A DNA stretch of 64,000 nucleotides from Viola odorata (taxonomy: Eukaryota > Streptophyta > Magnoliopsida > Malpighiales > Violaceae). Positions within the stretch are counted from its first letter, which is position 1, and every line of letters begins with the position of its first letter. Where the stretch lies: contig OY829538.1 in the NCBI GenBank assembly GCA_963691705.1, forward strand, positions 31,020,836-31,084,835, written 5' to 3'. The position numbers and the translations under genes were made by a program. This document shows, piece after piece, positions 54,989 through 64,000 of the stretch. The notes under the pieces are model-generated. The model saw only the letters and a list, made by a program, of their open reading frames with translations, did no database searches and had not been told where the DNA came from.

Positions 54989-56278
54989 GGCAAAAAGGCA
55001 GTTGGGAACCCTGGACTCTGGCGTTTTATTTTATGGGAACCTTCAACTATTTTTTTATTTAATCACCCCCCGACTTTTTTAGATTTTGTTTAATCACAAC
55101 CCTACCGTTACGTTTTGCTGATGTGTCACCGTTATGTGCCTCGTCATGTGCTTACTGGATGTCCCGTCATCAAAACACGTCAGCAACTTGCCACGTCAAC
55201 AAGACATGTCGGAAGTATGCCGGGGGTAATTAAATAAAAAAAAAGTTAAGGATTGCAATTAATCAAAACATTAAAGCTCAAGGTTGTTTTATATCATTTT
55301 CCCTAATTTCATTAAATAACCCAAATTCCTCTTTTCCTTTCTTTTTATATAAAACAGTATAATGATAATAATAATAATAATAAAAATAAAATTGAAATTA
55401 ATGCTTCATTGCTAGAATTAGAGGTAATTATGATTAATCTAAAATAAGGTTGCCTACAAAATAATTTAACAATTAGAGGTAATTATGATTAATCTGATTA
55501 ATTATGATTATTAATGAATTTTTTGCATGAAGCCCCCCGTACTAAAAAAAACAGACTCTTTCCTGAACTATTGGTCAATTGCAAACGCACGTCCCTCTGT
55601 TAGTCAAACTAACAGACTTAACACTTAACAGTCTGTTAGTTTTGACCTTGAATAGCAGGTTACCCAAAAAAACCTGTTGTTCCCTTTTTTTTCCTTTTCT
55701 TTTCTTTTCTTTAAAAATTCAGAAAAATAATGTAATTAATTTTAAAAATCCAAAAAAATACTGTAATTGATTTTAAAAATTCAGAAAAATAATTATTACC
55801 CCTTAATTGTATTTATTTTTCGTAACCTTATAACTTCTGTCTTCTTCCTCCATTTTCATGCGCCGCCGCCCACTCTTCTTCTTTCTATTACATAGTTATA
55901 ACCTTATAACTTCTGTCTTCTTCCTCCATTTCCATCCAAAGAAAAAATAAAAAATAAATAAAAACAGAAAGTATAATAAAATAAATATGACAAAAAGACA
56001 TAAAACAACCCTAAACTTTATATTTTTATTTAATTACCCCCCTGGTTTGATGACGTGGCTTGCTTCTTGATGTGGTTGGGATGATGTGGCAAGTTGCTGA
56101 CGTGGCATCGAGAAAGTGTATGATGTGGCACATAACGGTGCCACATCAGCAAAACGTGACGGTAGGGTTGTGATTAAATAAAATGTAAAGAAGTCAGGGG
56201 GTGATTAAATAAAAAAATAGTTGAGGGTTCCCATAAAATAAAACGCCAGAGTCCAGGGTTCCCAAATGCCTTTTTGCC
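54989..56278. mobile_element. Mutator-like element with long TIRs (1,290 bp)
   Basis: The left end GGCAAAAAGGCAGTTGGGAA is mirrored at the right end; the arms match over roughly 180-230 bp ('accctggactctggcgtttt', 'caaccctaccgt'). A 10-bp flank TTAAAAAAAA occurs on both sides (54979-54988 and 56279-56288), though its low complexity weakens this. The AT-rich interior holds a local duplication ('cttataacttctgtcttctt' at ~55828 and ~55906) and no transposase. Confidence 0.75.
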
Positions 56279-56955
56279 TTAAAAAAAATAGAAATAGGGT
56301 AAGGTGAGAAAAAATAAACAAGAAAGGGTACAATAGAATGAAATTAATTTTTCAGAAATAAATAAGACCGAGAAATATTAATAATATTTTATTATATTAG
56401 ATTTTTAAAAGTAATTTTACTCTAACAAGAAGAACTAACTTTTTTTGTTGACTTAATCATTACAAAAATGTGAATGAGTCTCTACTTAAATAATAGAAAA
56501 TTTTAGGGTGAACGGATGAAAAAAAATTAAAAGGATCGTATTGATATATTAAAGGGTAATTAGTACTTTACCCCCCACAATTATTGGTCAACATTAAAAG
56601 ACCCTAAATTTTTAATTTTATGATTTAACTCTGAATTAGTGGTTAACCACAAAAGACTCATTAGATTTTCAATTTCATGATTTAATCTCTTAAATTATTT
56701 TTTGGGAGCAATGTACCCTTTTTGTCTGGTCAATCGTTAGTTGATCAGACAATATCTTTTTCAGATTCTATTTTCATTTGATTATGTCCCCCCAACTACA
56801 AATTAAAAACTCTCTTTCTACTTTTTTTTTAATGATGTAGACCATGAAATTAAATGGTTAATTTCTGTTAGTCGGTATAGACTTCTAAGAATTAAATGCC
56901 GAAAATGAAGCATTTTACCATATTGGAGGAAAATAGTTTTCCAAAGTAATCTAAA
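56279..56955. other. AT-rich spacer with a short tandem duplication
   Basis: No gene is visible. A ~65-bp unit ('ggtcaac...aaaagac...attt...tttcatgattta') occurs twice at about 56578-56700. Confidence 0.45.
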
Positions 56956-57439
56956 ATTTATAGAATTACCTTACCTTAACAAGGCAATCCTAAATTACCT
57001 CGGACCACCTTAAGAAAATTTGTTGGTTGTGGTGTCCAGTTGGTGTCTGCCTGATTCGAAACCGAGTTGTGAATTTCAGCTGGGAGTGATGTAGGGAAGG
57101 AAGAGTTGCAATTTTGGTACTCTTGTTGTTGTTGTGATGCGTTGTTGATTATTTTTGTTGTAGACCACTTTCTGTCATTGAACACTAAATCATTCCTTGC
57201 TTTCTAGATTCACCAACAGAGACAAGCTAATGTCTCGAGAAAATTTACAGGAGCGACCTGTGATTTGCTTAAAAGAAGTATTGCTTTCCACCATTCTTGA
57301 ATGTTTGGTACCCGTAGGATGTTAGGGTTTAGACAAAGAGAGCTATCAAGCCAAGTGATAATAATCGAGACCGGGTGAGGGTAATTATGTAATATGATAC
57401 CTGGACCATGGTAGATATAACTCGAGCAATTTTACTCCG

Positions 57440-58800
57440 AGTATAGTTGATCTGTGGGTCCTTCTTGATCCTTCTGTAGGTACCTAAAAAGGACACCGCC
57501 CCCCCAGCGTATACACTCCGATGATCTTGTTAGTCGGCAGTCATTATGAGTATATAATTAAATATACTGTCGATATGCACGAGTAGATAAATAAACATAC
57601 CTTGAGCTATTTACGATTGCGCCATTATAATTAATTTGGTTTTGTTACTATTCATGTTAATTACCATTGTGCCATTATTATTAATAAGATGGTACAATTC
57701 ACTGTTCATCTTCTCTTTACCTGCAACGTGCGCATGCCATCTGTTTATCGTTTGATTCCTATTCTGAGGACTTAGGTAGGCATGTATTGTGGATTTGCTG
57801 AAGAGCGGGTTGGCGATGAACGCATGAGGAGGAGGAGGAGGAGGGTGTCGTTTAGACACATGAGTGATAGACGATGATGATACCGATAGATGGTTGTCCA
57901 TTATATAAACTGGGCGCCGATAGCATGCTTAACCCGATAACTTACCAACCGATAGGTTACTGTCCGGTATGTGAACTTGGCGCCGATAACATGCTTTACC
58001 CGATAGCTTGCCAACCGATAGATTGCTTATGGTATATGAACTTGGCGCCAATAACATGCTTAACCCAATAGCTTTCCACTCAATAGATTGTTTATGGTGG
58101 CTTGCCTATGTCACTTCCCATTAACTTGCTGAAGCTGCCACTGTAGCCGTTTCATATCATTATTAGATATGAATGGTCATGGCCAAAGCTTCTGTCGGCT
58201 GCTTTGCTATGTGCCGATGGTGAAGATGAAATAGGCAAGGTGGAGGTCAGTGATGATGATTGTGATTGGATCTGATTAAGGCCGACATCAAGAGCGACAA
58301 GAGAGAGTATGATGGTGATGCCGAGGGAAGGTGTTGATGATGATGGCCATGGCCGTGACCGTAGCTATGGGCATGATAGTGGCGGTGGAGATGGATCCCC
58401 CCAGCTCCTCTTGGCAGTGGCGGTGATGTTCATATATTTGATGGTAAGACCCATATGATATTCTTGGGATAGGGAGTAGGATATTTGCATAGTAATATGT
58501 GGAATGAAGGTGATAGCGATGATGATGCCATAGCCCAAACTAGTGAAATTCATCGATGGAGAGAGCAGGTGGGTTAGAGATGAATGCCTCCTCCCATCGC
58601 CAAGAGAAGGTCCTTTCCTTTTATAATGGGTTAAATACAAAATATCCCCTATTATAAAGTACTAAAACGCCCTTATGATATTTATTAGTATAAAATACAA
58701 AAATGCTCCTCTGGTATTTTTATGGATTATCACTAAGTTTGACACGTTGTAGGACAAGAGAGTATAAGATGTTTCCCTATTTTTAGTTGTTATGAATAGC
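57440..58800 (-). repeat. Probable Tat-type solo LTR inside LINE-2
   Basis: LINE-2 zf-RVT sequence stops near 58800 and resumes near 57430, so this 1.3-kb piece is an insert. In minus orientation it holds a tandem repeat rich in TATCGG, then 'attatatactcataatg' (TATA-like), then 'catcggagtgtatacgctgg'. The Tat LTR at 38787-39395 has the same order: TATCGCC motifs, TATAAATA with 'cataatg', and 'catcggagtgtctacgc'. Exact ends and target duplication are not clear. Confidence 0.5.
57909..58105. repeat. 66-bp tandem repeat, three copies
   Basis: Three units spaced 66 and 65 bp (GGCGCC at 57913, 57979 and 58044), each with 'ggcgccgata' and 'catgctt(a/t)accc(g/a)ata'. The plus-strand ORF at 57874-58071 is only this repeat read as protein. 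Confidence 0.8.
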
Positions 58801-60354
58801 CTTTGTAGTTTGCATTTATTTCAGGAACACATTTGAGGAGATTCGCCCCAACGGCGAGACTATCTCGAACTAGTCTCCACATTTTTTTTTATAAATATTT
58901 TGGTTGGGGCTTGTAGGCATCAGATTGGTCCCCAATCTATTTCTTTGAGATGACTTGCATTCTCAGATGTAGTTGCCAATGGTGGTTGTAGGCGAGTCGC
59001 GATTTGGTATCCTAATTGAACCGTATATCGCCATTTGCTGGTGTAGTGCCATAAGATTTTGTCTTGCGCCCTAGATGAACTTAGTGCGATAGAAAGGATG
59101 TCTTGGGTTGTCTCCTTGTCAACCAGAGTCTCAATGAGTTACTTTCTCCAACGTTGATTTTCATGGTCAATTAATTGATGGACCCAATGGATATGAGCAT
59201 ATAGTTGATTGGTGCATGGGGAGCGAAAAGCATCATTTCGAGGGATCCAATGGTCCTCAAAACATCTAACTTTTGATCCTAAGCCAATCCTCCATCGTGT
59301 ACCATGTTCAAGAATTGATCTACCGAAAAGAATGCTTCTCTAGGCCCACGAGGGATTGCTACCTGTTTTTACCTGCAAGAAAAAATCATGAAGGAAGTAT
59401 CATCCTTTGTAACATGGTGTAGTGTCATGTTCATGAATGAATTTCCATCATTGTTTTGCTATGAGATTCTGGTTGAAAGCTCAAAAGGTCGCAGAACTAA
59501 GACCTCTATCCTTTTTGCTTTTGCACATTGTGTTCCAACTGACCCAATGGATCTTTCTTTTTTGTTCTTTTTGCCCCTACCGAAACTTTGCTATCCTTCA
59601 AGCTTAGTTGTTACTTTTTCCTTTATTTCTTTGAAAGAATCTGCCTTAGATCGGTTTATAAGAGAAGGCAATCTAAGATATTTATCTTGGGTTCCCACAT
59701 TGTTTACACTAAAGAGGTTGGTGATTAATTCTTTGATTCCTATAAGGGTGTTTCGGCTGAAGAAAACTGTTGATATTTCCACGTTTATTTGCTGACTGCT
59801 TGCCATTTCTTAAGGATTTTTTTGCATTCTTGTTCAGTTGCTTGGCAAAACCAGAGAGACTCATCAGCAAAAAACAAATGTGAGATTGTGGGAAAGGATC
59901 GAGTTACCTTAATCCCATGGATGTCCCATTTTTCTACAGCTTAGATGAGCATATTTGAGAGTCCTTCACCACAGAGTACGAATAGGAAGGGAGAGAGAGT
60001 ATATTTGTCTAATGCCTCTTGAAGATTTGAAATATCCATGTTTTTCATTGTTGTCAACAACCGAATAAGAGACGGTTGTGATGCACTCAAGAATCCAAAT
60101 GATCCATTTTTTGCTAAACCCCATATTGGTCATAATGACTTCAAGGTATTTCCATTCTACTCGATCAAAGGCTTTGGACATCGAGTTTAAAAGCCATCTC
60201 GCATTTTTTTCGAGTTGTTCTTGTGTTTTAGGTAGTGTGTGACCTCATGTGCGATCAAAATATTGTCGAAGATAAGTCTTCCTTCTGAGCCTATTTGTAA
60301 GGATTTTGGAAATCACCTTGTAAAAAATGGAGCAAAGGCCGATTAGGTGGAACT

Positions 60355-60840
60355 TTTTTATCACGGACCAATCCTTGAACCTAAAAGAATTACGTTCGTG
60401 CGGCGTTCGTGAGGTCTCATTACACGAACCAGGCTTTCAATCCCACTTTAGTTCTGCATCCACAAAGGAGCAAGTAGGTTAATAACCGACACAGGCAATT
60501 ATAAGCATTCCATAACACAGTATTATATAGGCACATATTCGTATAAGCACAACAAAGTCCACACAATGCACAGATAGTAATAAAAGGCATCTCTTTATTA
60601 AGTAAGCATTTAATAATGGTAAGGCCATAAAGATTGCGGACAAGGGGGTCGCCCGCACGGCCGACTCAAGACATCCCTTCCAATGAATAACCGAGAACAT
60701 GGTACAATATATTGATTACTCACTCCCCCAACCCGAATACAAGGATTACAATGTAAGCCCTAGTTAAGGTTAAGCGACCATAGGCTGAACAATGCCCTAG
60801 ACAAGCTTAGACCTTAAGATATTTCATGCACTATACTATT
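60355..60840. mobile_element. Unidentified ~485-bp insertion in LINE-2
   Basis: LINE-2 sequence before the RT palm stops at about 60841 and resumes at about 60353 ('IGLCSIFYKVISKIL'). The intervening DNA has different composition and no LINE motifs; it begins 'tatcacggaccaatcc' and ends near 'ttcatgcactatactatt'. No coding sequence, TIR or clear duplication is visible, so the type is open. Confidence 0.4.
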
Positions 60841-62960
60841 TTGACTTAAGGGATGAGGGAGAGGAGAGTGTGATTAAAACCCTTGAGGAGTCATCCGTCA
60901 TTGAAGAAGTTGAGTCTGCTGAGCATAATTGTGTCTGAATAATGATGCAGTAGTGCTGAAACTTTTTTGTTATTAGACCATCTTCCCTTGGTGATTTGGA
61001 TGGGTTGATAGAGAAGACTATTGATCCGACTTTTGCAGTAGATATGAGAACGCACAATAGTTCGTTGTCTCTAGGAAAGACTATTGACTCTAGGGCCTGT
61101 AAAAAACTAAGGGAGAATTGAGGGTGAGTTGTGGTGAAGAGTTTTTTGTAGTGGTTTACTACTACTTGGACAATATTCTCATTGCCCAATTAAACAATGC
61201 CTTGATCATCAGAAAATTTATAGATTTTGTTTCAGTGTCAGCGTTGCTTTGTCTTGGCGTGTAAGTAGATACTATTTTTATCACCAAGCTTGAGCCAGTT
61301 AATTCAGGATTTCTGATGCAAAAAAACTTCCTCCTCTTTCTAGGTTGTTTCTAAACCTTCTTAAGTTTTTTGATTTGTTCTCCATCCTAATCATTTTTAT
61401 TGCTTTTTAGAATACAGAGCTTCGATTTAATGGTCTAAATTTTCTTATTTGAGTTGGAGGAATTAGCTTTTGCCCAATCCAGAAGTTGGTGACGAGTTTC
61501 TCATGGACACAGGTTGGTGACGAATATTTGTTTCCTAAGCTGATGCGACCACTGTACTAGTTTCTGGGTTTTCTGCCCATCTAGAGTCAAAATAAGCAAT
61601 TTTTTTGCTTTGAGGACATGAGGATTATCATCAAGAATAATGGGTCTGTGATCCGAGCCCAATTCTTTGAGGTGATTGACTTGTAAGTTTGGTTTCAACA
61701 AAGTCCATTTCGGGGAGGCGAAGAAACGGTTAATTCGCTCTTGAATATTGTTGGGTGAGCTCTCTCTATTGTTCCATGTATATATGGATATCCTTGGAAG
61801 CCCAGGTCTTGTACTTGTAGGTTGTCAGTGAACTTGTGGAAAAGATTGATTTTGAGAAATGGGTAAGGAGAATCTCAAAGCTTTTCTTTAAAATGCAAGA
61901 GGAGATTGAAATCGCCTCTTACCAGTAGATTGTTTGTCAGATTGCTCCAAAGTCGAAAAAATAGTAGCAAATAGTTTTTCCTTTTTGCATCAATATTGAG
62001 TACCAAGGAAATTCCATGAGGAATTAGAGGATTTGTCATGGATGAATAAGTAGTCTTTGCTGATGAGTGTGAAATCGAAGTCGCTGCTCCAGGCAAGAGC
62101 TAAACCTCCTGCCACGTTATTAGGACAAATAAAATTTTATCTAGAAAAGAAAGAATAGAGGATGATTTTTTTATCTCCATGAGGAAGACGATGTTCGGGA
62201 AATGAGTTTTCGTAAACTCTTTGAAGTGATGATCTTTTATGGAGGTCTCCACTCCCTGAGAATTCCAGCTGAGAATTTTCATTGGGAAGATTGTGGCCAA
62301 TTGTCGTTGGCTTCCTCCACCGATTCATCAGGATTTGATAAGCAAAATTTTTTATTCCTTGAGTTGAGGTTTGGTTCGACCTCCATATCGTCATTTGTTG
62401 TGGGTCTCTTGTGACTATGAAGATTGGGCTTTGATTTTGTGACTTACCACATGTTTTAAAATAACACGTTTTCTTTGGATTTTTTCCTTGTTAACATCGG
62501 GGCGGGTTAGGTTTTCAAGGATTGGGAGTCGCATTGAGTTTTTTTCCTTTTTTTGGTAAGTGAGGTGAGTTGGTTTTGGGAGGCTCGAGACAATAGCGAA
62601 TGAGCTGCCTTCGTATTTCCTGTTAATCTCCCATGGTTATAGCGCGAGGAGATTATTTTTGTATAACCATGAGGAGCCTTTCGGGATTCTTTGGAAGTTG
62701 AAACTCATCTCGAAGAAGAGTTGGAATCGGTTATTATTTATTTATTGTATGGAAAAACTTTCATAACTTCTTTGAGGGTTTGTCTCCCCATATTTTCCCT
62801 ATTAGGCTCTTTTTGCATTGAACTACTATCATTATAAAAGAGAGTATCATCATCTTCTATGGTGAGGGTGGTGATATTTAGTAATAGGGATGATTGAGAT
62901 TTGAATGAGGGAAGGAAGAAAGAAGATCGATGAAACGATACGAGCACATACTAAGGTGAA

Positions 62961-64000
62961 AAAGATGAATGAATCAACAAAAACGCCTACTAAAAGGAAG
63001 AACACTTCACACTAAAGTGAGAGAGCTCACTCTAAAAAGAGACTCGATTTTTGAGATAGCTATCATATTTACCTGTGTTTTCAGGGTGTCCTCCTTTCCT
63101 TTTATAACCTTTCTACCAACAACTTTTTTCTCTTTTTTTTATGTGGTACAAAACAAAAGTCTCACTTCATTTTTTCTCTAGTACCAAGGGCCATGGGGGG
63201 TGTAGTTTATAAACTAAACTGTGTACGTGTGTTGTATTATACATGTCATATAATATACAAAATAATACTCTTTTTTTTTTTTCTTTCCTTCTAAAATCAA
63301 CAAATTTATTTTTTAAATAGAAACTGTAATGGAGATGCAAGTCTTTCTCATTCTCTTGATTGGTTCCATTTCATTTTAAGCAACAATAATAAAATTATGT
63401 TTAGTTTCAAACATGCTTAGTTTTCTTTATAGAATTAGATATAAATTTAAGTTTTCTTTTATTAAAAAATATATTTCAAATATGTACTTAAATTTATTTT
63501 ATACTATATATATTGAACCCTAATTTAACCTCTAGACCTTCTACCTTTATTCCTCCCAATTTGATATCCTAGTCCGGTTTTAAAAATATAGATATTTAGG
63601 GCCTATTTACTTGGGAGGTTTTTCCGAAAAGACTTCCAATTTTTAGAAAACTGGAGAAGAAAAATGATTTTGTGTTTACCTTGAGTAGTTTTCTCATTCA
63701 AAGAATGAAAAGAAAAACTTCTATTTCTAATTTAACAAAGAAATTTGGAGATGTCCAAATCTTAGTTTTCTAAATTTTTCAACTTTCTCTACTCTAAAAT
63801 AAAAACACGTGTTTCTTGATTTTCCAAATAGTAGACATTAATGAAACCTTTTTAATCCCACATTTGCCCTTCACGCTGCCCTTCTTCTTCTTCTCCTCTG
63901 CTCCACATTTGACCTCTGCTCTCTCATCGTCCGCTCGCTGCCCCTCACCTTATCACCGACGAATATGATACTCCTCATCTCCTCAGTCGCTGACTAGTCC
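62961..64000. other. AT-rich terminal spacer
   Basis: No gene is supported. Low-complexity T and A runs dominate to 63600. From ~63598, 'gggcctatttacttgg' resembles some MITE ends, but no convincing partner is seen. At 63870-64000 the sequence becomes C/T-rich ('cttcttcttcttctcctctg'), as in a plant 5' leader, so a gene may begin beyond the window. Confidence 0.4.

Larger units (their letters stand above)
56956..62960 (-). mobile_element. LINE-2: old L1-type LINE, ORF2 only, interrupted twice
   Basis: Minus-strand pieces of one LINE ORF2: endonuclease start 'KILSWNSQG' (~62275), 'ELGSDHRPII' (~61665), linker 'HYKKLFTTTHPQ' (~61150), 'INPSKSPREDGL' (~61000), RT 'MSKAFDRVEWKYL' (~60180), 'SRGIRQ' (~60020), F-A-D-E near 59860, thumb 'SRNTLIGIKELI' (~59750), zf-RVT-type 'WRLVRDSLAVGANLL' (~58860), and 'WKARNDLVFNDRKW' (~57200). 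ORF1 and the 3' end are not recognisable. Many stops and frameshifts show age. Insertions lie at ~57440-58800 and ~60355-60840. Confidence 0.8.

Noticed and set aside
57874..58071. A 65-codon repetitive protein
   Set aside because: It is the 66-bp tandem repeat read in one frame, without start context or any conserved partner.
63598..63832. A PIF/Harbinger-type MITE starting 'gggcctatttacttgg' after TTA
   Set aside because: The candidate right end 'ccaaatagtagaca' followed by TTA matches the left end too poorly to call.

Overview
The window is nuclear DNA of a flowering plant, most likely a dicot. Evidence for this is a plant-type single-copy gene, plant LTR-retrotransposon lineages (chromovirus-like, Athila-like and Tat-like Ty3/gypsy), L1-type LINEs, hAT, Mutator-like, Stowaway and CACTA elements, and very AT-rich spacers. 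Only one convincing host gene is present: an intact, intronless 571-codon membrane-anchored O-fucosyltransferase-like protein at 52674-54389 (+). Everything else is transposable-element sequence, mostly broken, plus short AT-rich host spacers.

Layout. 1-5430 is the 3' part of a decayed chromovirus-like gypsy element (+) ending in an 830-bp LTR. 5431-5603 and 11252-~11530 look like one old Tat-type LTR split by an Athila-like non-autonomous element (5604-11246, target duplication GTGAC). 11252-12701 is AT-rich host DNA with a hAT MITE (12116-12504). From 12702 to 44617 lies one full-length but disrupted L1-type LINE on the minus strand, bounded by a perfect 14-bp target duplication (12688-12701 and 44618-44631). 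It has been expanded to 32 kb by nested insertions. A gypsy element ('gypsy-2', minus, target duplication CTTAT) entered LINE ORF2. A 1,094-bp LINE piece next to it was then duplicated. A 15.97-kb Tat-lineage element (21546-39395 with its own insert) entered the right-hand gypsy-2 LTR. A 1.87-kb TRIM-like element (35653-37525, target duplication CTTCT) entered the Tat gag. Separately, a solo LTR (42521-43826) sits in LINE ORF1.

44632-64000 is a mix of host spacer, a CACTA terminus, an Athila-like solo LTR (46276-47604), a diverged repeat field with tRNA-like boxes, a second hAT MITE, a Pack-MULE-like element carrying what looks like a MYB gene fragment, a Stowaway MITE, the host gene, a second long-TIR Mutator-like element, and an old LINE ('LINE-2', minus, ~56950-62960) that is itself interrupted twice.

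The most unusual object is the 7-kb module at 22858-29814 inside the Tat element. It holds four plus-strand transcription units, antisense to gag-pol, each with its own TATA-like box and most with a poly(A)-signal-like motif. The two largest encode paralogous ~700-residue proteins that keep a GT-AG intron at the same place and phase. Because the element's genomic RNA runs the other way, these introns would not be spliced out during retrotransposition. Antisense ORFs are known in Tat-lineage elements; the duplicated, intron-bearing, four-unit arrangement is what deserves a second look.
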